Assembly: GCA_910577175.1 (NCBI GenBank) | Contig: CAJTLU010000016.1 | Span: 1-64,000, forward strand | Source of the DNA: an uncultured Lachnospiraceae bacterium | GTDB taxonomy: Bacteria; Bacillota; Clostridia; Lachnospirales; Lachnospiraceae | Direction of reading: 5' to 3' | Length of the DNA stretch: 64,000 bases | In this document: one piece after another, positions 9,101 through 16,983 of the stretch | How the letters are laid out: the number at the start of each line of letters is the position of its first letter | Position numbering within the stretch: position 1 is the stretch's first letter | Translations under genes and position numbers: made by a program | Notes under the pieces: model-generated | What the model saw: the letters and a program-made list of their open reading frames with translations, nothing else | Told to the model about the DNA's origin: nothing | Database searches by the model: none

Positions 9101-9762
9101 CCCCAGGTATCCTTCCACAGGGTAACCTGCTCCATCACCGCGTTCGCACCCGGCTCAAACCGAAGAAATGTCCTATCGGCACGAATCTGCACCGGGGCCT
9201 TTTTCTTACTGTGTACCAGAAACTCCTCTAACGCACGGTCCGGAGAAGGACTCTTTCTCAGCTGACGGTAAATCGTCTGCTCCCCCTCCCTGTCGCCCAA
9301 CACTGCCCGTTCAAAACGGTCGGACAAAAATACCCTTTTTGCCTCCTCCCAGTCGCTTTGCGCCAGGCTTGCAAACTGGAACAAATCCCTGATTTCCCCT
9401 TCGGAAGACATGCAACACACCGGCGTAATACGCACTACAAACGGAAGGTTCACTTCACCGCATTCGCTGACGATTGCAATACTGCCCTTATATACCTCGC
9501 CCGCTTTCGCATACTCGGCATGCACCGTATAGGTAATCTCATTTTCTCTTCCGACAAACTGTGTCTCATTTAAAACAAGCAACTCACAGGAAGAATACAA
9601 CACTCCTTTCATCAGGGTCATTTCACGGTTGCAGACGGAAATTTTGCCGCAAAAAACCTCTCCCGCAGAAACGCTGATTGAAAGCATTTCTTCGGATAGC
9701 AGCAGCTCCGGCTGTTCATATTCAAAAATTCCCTTCGCTAATCGCTCAATCTTATCCTTCAC
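6181..9762 (-). CDS. Giant beta-sandwich/alpha-solenoid protein (DUF5717-like)
   Basis: 1193 aa, no signal peptide and no membrane segment. Residues about 1-115 and 195-295 look like two beta-sandwich modules (alternating hydrophobics, e.g. YKGSIAIVSECGEVNLPFVV). Residues about 300-1040 are nearly all helical and resemble a long TPR/solenoid. The last 130 residues are beta-rich again (ISYLYDNNAGEHFV). It opens with KDKIERLAKGIFEYEQP, a start I associate with DUF5717 proteins of Lachnospiraceae (recall, not a search). The start is GTG, preceded by GGTGG. Its function is unknown. The size and architecture suggest a cytoplasmic scaffold for the DUF5716-like partner encoded 4 bp downstream. Confidence 0.78.
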   Translation of the reverse strand: MKDKIERLAKGIFEYEQPELLLSEEMLSISVSAGEVFCGKISVCNREMTLMKGVLYSSCELLVLNETQFVGRENEITYTVHAEYAKAGEVYKGSIAIVSECGEVNLPFVVRITPVCCMSSEGEIRDLFQFASLAQSDWEEAKRVFLSDRFERAVLGDREGEQTIYRQLRKSPSPDRALEEFLVHSKKKAPVQIRADRTFLRFEPGANAVMEQVTLWKDTWGYTDVTVETEGDFFLVSARQIHSENFNGNRYSLEVVVDGASLAEGNHFGRLLLKTPRQCIKIDVACLCERTARENEKKRHAFRKSEIKLLERYFDFRVGKLRSGNYIAEAESIVELLLVRLQEEIFPEPVRKRKERMYKMYRAYLALIGGKEKLADDEISRLHTELERENPDVELLGGLNYLEAMHQKSAEKVQVYAARIRQLAESYKESALLLWFRLYTDKRSEGGRLANLEEIAERYERGCRSPLLYYEAAVLWNEEPALLKEAGAFELQALFFALERRMLQKEVVLQLSILALQAKTQNRMLCRCLCLAYEQYGQRDILHALCTLLISAGVREKKYHRYFAEACALQLRIPNLQAYYIYTCECGSRTQLDQSVVLYFIYGNELEEPYCAYLYAYIVRNKDSMSSFYRTYMKRIEQYAVNSMKKGRIDRNLAVIYTEVLHHSLLDAELAPALPELLFSYCVECDKKEMVAAAVLHKEEEEESIVPFVSGTALIHIYTEDAKVVLLDAEGNRYLPANDCRIFRLLHGEDLLARCYELAGENRFLLLNLLEKEYTYRTVEIDSVELSKRIARLEGLREEFRQREIHSLVRYCYDNFQGELMDSYLARIHLDYLSKEERSQIIELLIVRGRYDLALDAISRYGMDGIAVKRILRLCERMLLQCGEEQNDMLLLLCRRVFFEGRYNENVLQYLVQYFHGTTEEMYQVWQAATEMGIATGLLEERLLCQILFAESYLPEACRVFMSYSRKKGNPKLVRAYLSYTAYRYFLKDCELPEELSGFIRQEADEDNMICRLAVLKEYAEKEALTDAQIQYAGYSMQLFAEQGMIFPFFAEFEDRVPLPPCMADKIYVEYRTNPKRKVLISYLYDNNAGEHFVCEEMKHIGYGVFTREFTLFYGEVLQYYITEEQEAERTITESFYCKIDAAKVHDETTKYGQINLILTAQDMQDEKTTIDMLENYYRMEYTINRLFTPIKE

Positions 9763-9789
9763 GCTGTTTCCACCTGTCCGCAGATTTTC

Positions 9790-10707
9790 TTACCGTTTAA
9801 TAAACTCCCCCGTCGCATCATCCCTGCTGTAAACCGCACTTCCGTCCAGTGCCACATAAAAGGTACCGCAAAAGCTCCTCTTCCCTGCCACGACTGCAAT
9901 CAGGTCGATTCCATAGCATTCCTTGCCGTCTGCCACAGTCTTCCAGCTGTCTACCTCCATTTCATAGGCGGAAACCTCCTCGGAAAGACCTAACGCCTCC
10001 TTGGAATACCCTGAAAGCACCTTTTTTGCCTCTTCCTCCGATATTACATCCGTTCCGCTGCTTCCTGTCTCTGTCTTATCTAACGGGAACTTGGAAAACG
10101 GGGATACCACACCTGCAAAATCATAACAGAACAGCTCTCCCTCCTTCTTTTCTACAATCAAAAGTGGTTCTAATGCCGTTCCATTTTCATCGTTAATGCA
10201 AAAGCTGTAATACTCCTCACCATCAATCATCAGATGGTCGTCCAGAAGCTCGATGGTATAGTCCGGGAGCTCAATCCGGTTTCTTACAATACGCTCTGCC
10301 TCTTCCCTGGAAATCATAGGCGCCTCTGTCGGTGCAGGCGTAGGCCTCTCATCCTCCGGCTTCTGCGTTGCAGACGGCGTTCCCGTCGGCGCCCCGGTCG
10401 GCTGCACAACAGGCGTTCCGGTCGGCTTGTTTCCATCCGGCGTCTTTGTCACGGTTGCCGACGGCGCACTCGTCGGCGTACCTGACAGACCGCCCGGCTC
10501 CTGTTCCTTGTTTTTCTGTTTATTATAATTTACCAATAAAAAAACCACCAGAATTACAGCAAGCACTATAACCACTATTGTAAGTATATCTAATCTGCTT
10601 TTTTCCTTATGGGAATTCTTTCCGTTTCCCTTCTTTCCGGAAGAGCCGCTCTTTTTCGATGTCTGCTTTCCCCCTTGGGAGGTTCCTTTTTTTCTGTTTT
10701 CTGCCAT
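9790..10707 (-). CDS. Membrane-anchored Thr/Pro-rich protein with PepSY-like repeats
   Basis: 305 aa from the chosen ATG at 10707. An upstream in-frame ATG at 10812 is rejected because the promoter (10755-10783) lies downstream of it and a perfect AGGAGGG precedes 10707. A Lys/Gly/Ser-rich cytoplasmic head (1-38) is followed by one membrane segment (about 40-59), then a Thr/Pro/Gly linker (about 75-130) of the kind that crosses the wall. The extracellular part has two similar halves beginning ISREEAERIV and ISEEEAKKVL, which resemble PepSY-type modules (tentative). It is the first gene of the six-gene operon, 27 bp before the DUF5717-like gene, and could be its surface sensor or anchor. Confidence 0.75.
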   Translation of the reverse strand: MAENRKKGTSQGGKQTSKKSGSSGKKGNGKNSHKEKSRLDILTIVVIVLAVILVVFLLVNYNKQKNKEQEPGGLSGTPTSAPSATVTKTPDGNKPTGTPVVQPTGAPTGTPSATQKPEDERPTPAPTEAPMISREEAERIVRNRIELPDYTIELLDDHLMIDGEEYYSFCINDENGTALEPLLIVEKKEGELFCYDFAGVVSPFSKFPLDKTETGSSGTDVISEEEAKKVLSGYSKEALGLSEEVSAYEMEVDSWKTVADGKECYGIDLIAVVAGKRSFCGTFYVALDGSAVYSRDDATGEFIKR

Positions 10708-10754
10708 ACCATACCCTCCTGTTCTCTTCCCCTTTTCCCTTTCATACTGTCTCC

Positions 10755-10783
10755 AGTATATCATATTTTCTCTTTTTCCGCAA
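10755..10783 (-). promoter_or_regulatory. Promoter of the DUF5716/DUF5717-like operon
   Basis: On the minus strand -35 TTGCGG (10783-10778), a 17-bp AT-rich spacer and -10 TATACT (10760-10755). Transcription would start near 10747, 40 bp before the ATG at 10707. No other promoter of this quality was seen down to 1605, so the six genes are probably one transcript. Confidence 0.7.
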
Positions 10784-10813
10784 CGGAAAAAGGCATACTT
10801 GAATTTCCGCATT

Positions 10814-10831
10814 TTCTAAGCGACCTTAGAA
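10814..10831 (-). terminator. Weak hairpin after the DMT transporter gene
   Basis: TTCTAAG (10814-10820) and CTTAGAA (10825-10831) form a perfect 7-bp stem with a 4-nt loop, located between the DMT transporter stop (10966) and the next promoter. Only a short A/U-rich stretch follows and there is no real U-tract, so termination here is tentative. The rest of the 10832-10965 spacer shows no gene. Confidence 0.3.
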
Positions 10832-10965
10832 GTTCCGGCTGCGCTAAAAACGCGGTCCTTCGGACAAATGCAAAATCAGATTGCCGTACAGCCGTCAGGA
10901 CACAAAGGCGCATGCAAAAACAAAGCAGCCGCCATTCCTTCGCGCAACGGTACCTCCGGGATGCC

Positions 10966-11817
10966 TTACAATACCGCAATCACGATGCCTGCAATGATGA
11001 CCGCCGCGCAGAACAGCTTGTAGGCAATATTTTTTTCCTTAAATAAAAACTTCCCGGCAAGAATCGTCACTACACAGCCCGCCTGCTTTAACAGCGTCAT
11101 AATCGTAACCTTGCTGTTGCCGGACTGGTTTGCAATAAACAGCGCCTTGTCCCCGATGACAAAAAGGACGCTTAAAATCCAGATCCAGTAATTTTTAAAC
11201 GCGCTGCCAAGCTTGATTTTTGTCCGGGAAAACATGAGGTAGAGCGCATAAAACAAGACCAGGAACAACATATACCAGAACTGAAGCTGCGTACTTGTCA
11301 CCGTCTGCATCAAAACTTTGTCCATCGTTCCGGAAACACCGTTTAACAGGCAGGACAAAAGCGCAAAGCAAATCATTTTCGTATCTGCTTTTTCTGAAAA
11401 CTCCTCCCCGGCCCCCCTCCGGAAGCGGTACAGAAAAAGCCCTGCGCACACAAGCGCCAACCCTGCGATTTGCCAGGACGTCATCATCTCCTTTAGGAAA
11501 ATGACGCCCATCAGCGTAGAAAAAATAACCCGGGAAAGGTCGAGCAGACCGTAAAGACTGACTGGCAGCTTTTTAATTGCCTTAAAGCTCAGAATCCAGG
11601 CGACAAAAATCACAAAGGATTTCAGTGCAATCAGCAGCATCGTGTGCCACTCCACGCCTCCTGCCTTCGGCGCGCCCGGCGCCACAAACAAAAACGAAAG
11701 CAGGGTGTATACAAACAGCACCTCTACTACCGTATTCCGTTCCATCGACTTTTTCTTTACAACCTCGCGCGCTCCTTTTATGATTCCATACAAAAGCACC
11801 AGCCAGACCCAAAGCAT
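10966..11817 (-). CDS. DMT-superfamily (EamA-type) transporter
   Basis: 283 aa with about ten hydrophobic helices arranged as two similar halves, typical of 10-TM drug/metabolite transporters of the EamA group. The motifs LLDLSRVIFSTLMGVIFLKE in the first half and LLKQAGCVVTILAGKFLFKE in the second are the usual end-of-repeat helices. The substrate is unknown; amino-acid or metabolite export is possible. It starts 5 bp after the histidine kinase stop, so it is probably the last gene of the two-component/ABC operon. Confidence 0.85.
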   Translation of the reverse strand: MLWVWLVLLYGIIKGAREVVKKKSMERNTVVEVLFVYTLLSFLFVAPGAPKAGGVEWHTMLLIALKSFVIFVAWILSFKAIKKLPVSLYGLLDLSRVIFSTLMGVIFLKEMMTSWQIAGLALVCAGLFLYRFRRGAGEEFSEKADTKMICFALLSCLLNGVSGTMDKVLMQTVTSTQLQFWYMLFLVLFYALYLMFSRTKIKLGSAFKNYWIWILSVLFVIGDKALFIANQSGNSKVTIMTLLKQAGCVVTILAGKFLFKEKNIAYKLFCAAVIIAGIVIAVL

Positions 11818-11822
11818 ATCCT

Positions 11823-12743
11823 TTATCCTCTCTTCTGCGTTTTCTCTTCTGACAGGCAGAACCTGACCTTGATTTTAAAAACGGAAGCCAAAAGCTCCGC
11901 TTCCAGAATACCGCCCATTTTTTCCGTCAGCTCCCTTGCAATGGAAAGCCCCAGCCCCGTAGACGAACAGGTTCTCGCAGAATCCGCTTTATAAAACCGT
12001 GTAAACACCTGCGACATATCAATCTGGTCCGCATCCTCTACATCATTATCACAGGTAAACGCAATCCACCCCTGCTCCTCATACATCCGCATTGCAAAAA
12101 AGGCTTTTCCATGTTCCAGCGCATTCTTTACTACGTTCTGCAAAACCCGGCGGATTGCCTCTCTGTTTCCCTGCACGATATAGCTTCCTTCCAAAAGGGA
12201 AAGCTCCGGCTCCAGATTTCTTTCCTTGAACTCCTCATAAAAGGAAAACAACGTATCGTACACGCATTTCCCGAAATCCACCTCCTCCATTGCCAGCTCA
12301 TACTTTTTATTCTGCAGCTTCGTATAGGTAAACAGCTCCTCTAACATCGCGTTCAGGCTGGCAATCCGCTCCTGTATTATTGCACTGTAGCGGGCACATA
12401 CGGCTTCGTCCGTCTCTTGCCGCAGCAACTGGAAATAGCCGTCTAAGGAAGTAAGCGGCGTCCGGATATCATGGGAAATATTCGTAATCGTCTCCTTAAA
12501 AAGCTCCTCCTTCTGCATGGTCTCCCGGTTTAAGCGCCTTGTCTGCTCCAGAATCCCGTTAATCTCCCCCTGCAGCATCTCTAACTCCGGAAAGCCGACC
12601 TCCGAGCACAGCTTCATATTTGTATCATTCTCCCTGATAAACGCCAGCTGGCGGCAAGTTTTCTTTACCTGCCGCCGGTACAAAATTATTATCATAAGCA
12701 ACCCAACAGCCGCTGCCGTTGCCGTCGCCGCCCATACCATCAT
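11823..12743 (-). CDS. Sensor histidine kinase with a single N-terminal TM
   Basis: 306 aa. One membrane helix (about 3-21) is followed by a short linker, a HisKA domain with H-box NISHDIRTPLTSL (phospho-acceptor H91), and a HATPase_c domain with N-box QNVVKNALEHG and G-box SSTGLGLSIARELTEKMGG. No extracellular sensor domain is present, so it may sense through the membrane or through the neighbouring ABC permease, as BceS-type kinases do (inference). AGGAG precedes the ATG. It lies 14 bp after the permease gene. The cognate regulator is very probably the OmpR-type protein at 14623-15300. Confidence 0.92.
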   Translation of the reverse strand: MMVWAATATAAAVGLLMIIILYRRQVKKTCRQLAFIRENDTNMKLCSEVGFPELEMLQGEINGILEQTRRLNRETMQKEELFKETITNISHDIRTPLTSLDGYFQLLRQETDEAVCARYSAIIQERIASLNAMLEELFTYTKLQNKKYELAMEEVDFGKCVYDTLFSFYEEFKERNLEPELSLLEGSYIVQGNREAIRRVLQNVVKNALEHGKAFFAMRMYEEQGWIAFTCDNDVEDADQIDMSQVFTRFYKADSARTCSSTGLGLSIARELTEKMGGILEAELLASVFKIKVRFCLSEEKTQKRG

Positions 12744-12757
12744 AAACCGCTCCTTTG

Positions 12758-13612
12758 CTATTTTACATCTCTCTTTTGCAGCACCACTGCCGTAAGACAG
12801 ACTGCCGCGGTAAGAATAACGCCTGCCGAAAGTAACATCGGCACAATTTCCTCCCGCTCTGTCGCATACATATACTTTGCTATGTTCATTTCAATTGCAT
12901 AACGCCCGCTGTCAAAAGTCTCCCTGCCAAAGACCGACTTCATCATCCGGTCTGTCAAAGAATAGAGCAGCGCCGTGACCTTGCAGCTAATCAACAGTCC
13001 GACGGTAATACTAAGCGCCGCGCTGCCGGACAGCGTACATAAAAACATCAGCAACACCGCAAATGCCATATGAAGCAGGAACTGCCCCCCAAGCACGGCA
13101 AACAGTTTCCCTACGGAATCCAATATAAGCGCCCTTCCGAAACAGACCCTTCCTGCTACCGCCATCGCGACCGACAGTAAGGAAAACATGCAGACTCCCC
13201 ATACTAACAATGCCGCCAGCTTCGATAATGCCAGGAGCCATCGGCCGGGAAGCTGCCCTGCAATATTTTTCAGATATCCGTTCTTTTGCTCCGCATGCAC
13301 AAAAACCGAAACAAAAATCGTGACAAGAATCAGAAACATCCCGCTGGCAAGCTCACTTCCGAGCAGTTCGGAAAAAAGCACCTCTCCGTCTGCCCATTCC
13401 TCCTTTGTTTCTGTGTAAATGCCGAACGCAAAATCAATCTCCTGCTCCCCTGCCTGTTCTGCTCCCGTTCCTGTTCTCGACGCCATTCCTGAAACATCAA
13501 TCTTTGTCATTACCACGGTAAACACTGCCGCTGAAATAGTAAAAAAGAACAGAATCCAGGTAGAGGTACTGTGGAACAACCGGTATAACTCCATTTTAAT
13601 CAGATTAAGCAT
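12758..13612 (-). CDS. ABC-2-type transporter permease
   Basis: 284 aa with about six membrane helices and a large first extracellular loop (about residues 40-75). This is the layout of ABC-2 permeases used for peptide-antibiotic immunity or export. The ATG at 13612 is chosen because AGGAGG lies 8 bp upstream; an in-frame GTG at 13621 lies on the ribosome-binding site itself. It overlaps the ATPase gene by 8 bp, so the two are translated together and form one transporter with it. Confidence 0.85.
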   Translation of the reverse strand: MLNLIKMELYRLFHSTSTWILFFFTISAAVFTVVMTKIDVSGMASRTGTGAEQAGEQEIDFAFGIYTETKEEWADGEVLFSELLGSELASGMFLILVTIFVSVFVHAEQKNGYLKNIAGQLPGRWLLALSKLAALLVWGVCMFSLLSVAMAVAGRVCFGRALILDSVGKLFAVLGGQFLLHMAFAVLLMFLCTLSGSAALSITVGLLISCKVTALLYSLTDRMMKSVFGRETFDSGRYAIEMNIAKYMYATEREEIVPMLLSAGVILTAAVCLTAVVLQKRDVK

Positions 13613-14519
13613 TTGCCGCACCTCCTGTCAGATTCAAATAGTAATCCTCTAATGCTTCGTTTTTTACTGTGATTCCTTTGATCTGAATCCCGTGCTCCGC
13701 AAGCCGCAGCACAATCCCGCTGCTCTCCTGCAGACGCTCATAAATCTGTATAATTCCGGCGTCCACCACTTTATATCTTGTAATTCCGATTTCTTCAATC
13801 ACCGTACACGCCCGCTCCGTATCCGGTGTCTGCAGCTCGATGTATTCGCCACACCTTTCAAGGAGCTCCTCTCTGGTCAGCTCCTGCAGCAACGCTCCCT
13901 TGTGTATAATACCATACTTTGTTGCAATTTTCGAGAGTTCTTCTAAAATATGGCTTGAAATAATAAATGTAATCCCGTGCTCCCGGTTTAACATCTCAAG
14001 CACCTCTCTCATTTCCGCAATTCCCTGCGGGTCCAGTCCGTTAATCGGCTCATCCAGAATCACAAGATCAGGATTCCCGATTAAGGCAAGGGCAATCCCG
14101 AGCCGCTGCTTCATGCCGAGGGAAAAGTTTCTCACATGCTTTTTTCCTGTATCCTCCAGTCCCACAATCTTCAATACCTTTTCAATTTCGTCTTTTGCAT
14201 TTGCTCCCATCGCAATACATTTTATTTTCAGATTCTCATATGCAGACATATTGGCATACACTCCCGGATTCTCAATCAGCACGCCAATACGCTCCCGCAG
14301 CGCTCCTGCCTCTCTCCCGGTTTTTCCAAACAAAGAAATCTCTCCCTCCGAAACTGCGGCAAGACCGGAAATCATCCTGAGAAGCGTTGTCTTTCCGGCA
14401 CCGTTTCTCCCGATTAACCCGTAGATTTCTCCCTTTCTTACATGCAGGCTGACACGGTCTACCGCTTTCTGGCGTCCGTACTGCTTTGACAAGTTCTTTG
14501 TCGTCAACAAATACTCCAT
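13605..14519 (-). CDS. ABC transporter ATP-binding protein
   Basis: 304 aa. Walker A GRNGAGKTT (about 38-46), signature SLGMKQRLGIALAL, Walker B DLVILDEP and the switch His in ISSHILEEL are all present, followed by a roughly 80-residue C-terminal domain common in BcrA-like exporter ATPases. TAAGGAGG precedes the ATG. It pairs with the permease at 12758-13612, and the two-component genes flank it. The set suggests a detoxification or peptide export module induced by the regulator (inference). Confidence 0.92.
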   Translation of the reverse strand: MEYLLTTKNLSKQYGRQKAVDRVSLHVRKGEIYGLIGRNGAGKTTLLRMISGLAAVSEGEISLFGKTGREAGALRERIGVLIENPGVYANMSAYENLKIKCIAMGANAKDEIEKVLKIVGLEDTGKKHVRNFSLGMKQRLGIALALIGNPDLVILDEPINGLDPQGIAEMREVLEMLNREHGITFIISSHILEELSKIATKYGIIHKGALLQELTREELLERCGEYIELQTPDTERACTVIEEIGITRYKVVDAGIIQIYERLQESSGIVLRLAEHGIQIKGITVKNEALEDYYLNLTGGAANA

Positions 14520-14598
14520 CTGCTCAAACCTCCTTAAACTTTACTCATGTACCATAACTACAGCATATCTGGCATTTGCAAATATTTCGCAAAGCAAA

Positions 14599-14616
14599 GT
14601 TTAAGAAATGTTAAAG
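14599..14616 (-). promoter_or_regulatory. Candidate response-regulator binding repeats before the ABC genes
   Basis: In plus-strand reading GTTTAAG (14599-14605) and GTTAAAG (14610-14616) repeat with an 11-bp period, which is the spacing used by OmpR/PhoB-type dimers. They lie about 80-97 bp upstream of the ABC ATPase start in the 103-bp gap after the response regulator gene. A weak -10 (TATGCT) follows. The assignment is by position and spacing only. Confidence 0.35.
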
Positions 14617-14622
14617 TTCTTG

Positions 14623-15300
14623 CTATCTTGCCAGCTTGAATCCGATTCCCCAGACCGTTTCGATATACTCCTCCTCTGTCACACTCTTTATCTTCTTACG
14701 GATGTTGCTGATATGGACGTTAATCGTCTTATCCTCTCCCAGATACATCTCGCCCCATGCATAGTCGTAAATATCCTGCTTGGTAAATACCCGCTTCGGA
14801 TACAGCAAAAATAACTCCAATATCTTATACTCCTGTTTCGTCAGCACAAGCTCGTGCCCCTCCACACTTGCCGAAAAGCTTTCCTCATTCAGCATAAGCC
14901 CCTTATAAGTAAGCTTCCTCCCGGACACCTCCGTTCCTTTGGAACAGCGGCGCACCTGTACGCCTACCCGTGCCGCCAGCTCTTCAAGCTCAAACGGCTT
15001 TGTAATATAATCCTCCGCTCCGTTGTTTAACAGCTCCACCTTACTGTCCAGACTGTCCTTTGCAGACAGCACAATGACCGGAGCCGTTCCCCTCCTTCTG
15101 ATTTCAGAAAGCAGCTCCTCCCCGGACATACCCGGAAGCATCAGGTCAAGCAGCACAAGCAGCGGTTCCTCCTGCTTTACATACAACAGCCCCTCCGTAC
15201 CGGAAAACGCCTGGATGCACTCATAACCCTGCCGGACAAGCACCTCCTTTATCATATTGTTAATCCCAGTATCATCCTCTACAATCAATATTTTTTTCAT
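14623..15300 (-). CDS. OmpR-family response regulator
   Basis: 225 aa. The receiver domain (1-118) contains the acidic pair E8-D9, phospho-acceptor D52 in LLDLMLPGMSG, and K101 in ITKPFE. The C-terminal winged helix (about 128-225) ends with VWGIGFKLAR, the OmpR-type hairpin. AAGGAG precedes the ATG. A 57-bp gap separates it from the DUF1848 gene upstream and a 103-bp regulatory gap from the ABC genes downstream. It probably controls the 14519-10966 transporter genes together with the kinase at 11823-12743. Confidence 0.93.
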   Translation of the reverse strand: MKKILIVEDDTGINNMIKEVLVRQGYECIQAFSGTEGLLYVKQEEPLLVLLDLMLPGMSGEELLSEIRRRGTAPVIVLSAKDSLDSKVELLNNGAEDYITKPFELEELAARVGVQVRRCSKGTEVSGRKLTYKGLMLNEESFSASVEGHELVLTKQEYKILELFLLYPKRVFTKQDIYDYAWGEMYLGEDKTINVHISNIRKKIKSVTEEEYIETVWGIGFKLAR

Positions 15301-15358
15301 AAGGCTCCTTCTTCTTTTCCGGCTGTACCATCCGTCTTGTCACGCCCGTCTGCCTGTA

Positions 15359-16282
15359 TTACCGTGTATCCCGCAGCGAAACAGCCTTCCGCTCCGTTAT
15401 CCTGTCCCCCTCCTCTACGATACCACATAACAGCGGGGAATGTACCTCATACTTCTCCCGGTTTTTTTGCACATATTCCGGACCGCGGCTGGCATAGCAG
15501 TAAATACAGCCGTTCGGGCAGGTATCATAGGCTCCGATATCTACGCTTTCCACACAGCCGCACGCCTCTCTCTGGTTTTTATCCTTAGAAGCCTTTATAC
15601 CACTTCCGGTAAGCTCCTCTATCAGGCTCTTATCTATACAGCAGTTGTGTGCGATGCCGCAGTGCGTCAGATCCATCTCCTCTGCGCAGCTTGCAAGCTC
15701 CATTCCGTTCTCTCCTGCAATTTTGCACAGCTCCCTTGCGAAGTCCTCCAGCTCCGCCTGAGGAAGCTCATAGACGCCCGCCGTCTGCATATTCTTTCTG
15801 TTTTTGGCATAGCTGTCCACAAAGCTGATGATACACTTTTTCGTATACCCGCACAGCGTTTCCGCTATCTGCCGGAACGCCTTCCTATGATACTCCGGCG
15901 TATAGGTCTTTGTAAATAAAACCGGGTCGTACCGCCACAGTACGCGCCTGCTCCCGATTTGTCCGGAAAGCCTCTGGAATACCGGAAGCATCACCTCTCT
16001 CTTATGAGGCACATTACGCTCAATATCCCTTCCATAACCTGTCAGTGTAAACTGGAAGTAATATTGGTACGCCGAAAGCTCCTCCATTCGCCCGAGCATC
16101 GGCGCCGGATTCTTTGTCCAGAATACAATACAATCCACCACCTCCGGCGACAGCGCAATCCGGCTGAGCTGATGCGGATTCATCGGATTGCGCGCATACA
16201 CAAAGCCCTCCTTCAACCGTTCAAAAAACCAGTCCGAATAGCAGGCGGGGATATCGGTTCTCCGGCTGACACTCAGAATCAT
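15359..16282 (-). CDS. DUF1848 family protein, probable iron-sulphur enzyme
   Basis: 307 aa. It opens with ILSVSRRTDIPACYSDWF, the hallmark of DUF1848, and ends with a cysteine cluster GCVESVDIGAYDTCPNGCIYCYA. The CxxxCxxC spacing resembles a radical-SAM cluster site but is C-terminal instead of N-terminal. An aldolase/TIM-barrel-like body is likely from the alternating hydrophobic segments. The biochemical reaction is unknown. Its ATG overlaps the upstream GNAT stop (ATGA), so the two are translationally coupled in the unit led by the XRE-PurM fusion. Confidence 0.85.
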   Translation of the reverse strand: MILSVSRRTDIPACYSDWFFERLKEGFVYARNPMNPHQLSRIALSPEVVDCIVFWTKNPAPMLGRMEELSAYQYYFQFTLTGYGRDIERNVPHKREVMLPVFQRLSGQIGSRRVLWRYDPVLFTKTYTPEYHRKAFRQIAETLCGYTKKCIISFVDSYAKNRKNMQTAGVYELPQAELEDFARELCKIAGENGMELASCAEEMDLTHCGIAHNCCIDKSLIEELTGSGIKASKDKNQREACGCVESVDIGAYDTCPNGCIYCYASRGPEYVQKNREKYEVHSPLLCGIVEEGDRITERKAVSLRDTR

Positions 16283-16956
16283 ACGCCGCTTCTTTCTGCC
16301 TTATAATCCTCAAGACTGATATGAAACTGCGTGCAAGGGTCCGGCATATCAGGAAGAAAGCCTGTCTGCCTGTAAACCGCCTGTGCACGCAGATTTTCTG
16401 CCTTTGTTCCAAGGTACAGATATTTTGTCCCAAACACCTCAAATGCCAGCTTTTGCGCTAACCGCAGCGCTTCCCTGCCGTATCCCTTCCCTTTTTCCGT
16501 AATAGCAATTCTTTTTAACTCCATCCGTTCTTTTACCTGTACCATATCACGGAATATAATAAATCCGACCGGCGTACCATCTTCCTTTTCGATAATGGTC
16601 TGTAGGAAATCCCTGTCGCCGAATTTTGCAATCCGAAAACCCAGAGGCCAGCTTCCGACCCAGGGAGAATTATCTTCGTCAAGCTCTACGGAATGCATAA
16701 ACTCTGCATCTGCAATATTCGCTCTGCGGATTACCAGCCGTTTTCCCCGGATCAGTTCCATACGCTCACTGCTGTCATTCTTTACCCCGTTCAGGAAATC
16801 CATTGCAAAATATGTTTCAAACTCTGCAAGCTGCTCCACCGTAGACTGGCTGCCCTGATTCCTCTTATGAACTTCAAGAAACTCATAATACGCCTCCTTA
16901 TAGCAGGGTTTTTCCTCAAATAGCGCAAATAATTCTTCTTTTCTCTTTGTATCCAT
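16279..16956 (-). CDS. GNAT family N-acetyltransferase
   Basis: 225 aa from the ATG at 16956, which has AAGGAAGG just upstream; the in-frame TTG seven codons earlier is rejected. Residues about 1-65 are a helical lead. The GNAT fold follows with VIRRANIADAEFMHSVELDE and the acetyl-CoA loop ITEKGKGYGREAL, ending in NLRAQAVYRQTGF. It resembles the RimJ/RimL-like subgroup that acetylates amino groups of proteins or small molecules. The substrate is unknown. It lies 27 bp after the XRE-PurM gene and overlaps the DUF1848 gene. Confidence 0.85.
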   Translation of the reverse strand: MDTKRKEELFALFEEKPCYKEAYYEFLEVHKRNQGSQSTVEQLAEFETYFAMDFLNGVKNDSSERMELIRGKRLVIRRANIADAEFMHSVELDEDNSPWVGSWPLGFRIAKFGDRDFLQTIIEKEDGTPVGFIIFRDMVQVKERMELKRIAITEKGKGYGREALRLAQKLAFEVFGTKYLYLGTKAENLRAQAVYRQTGFLPDMPDPCTQFHISLEDYKAERSGV

Positions 16957-16983
16957 ACTACCTTCCTTTCCTGGCAAGTTAAC

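Noticed and set aside
10705..10812. Longer N-terminus (35 residues) for the Thr/Pro-rich membrane protein
   Set aside because: The promoter lies downstream of that ATG, and an excellent ribosome-binding site marks the ATG at 10707.
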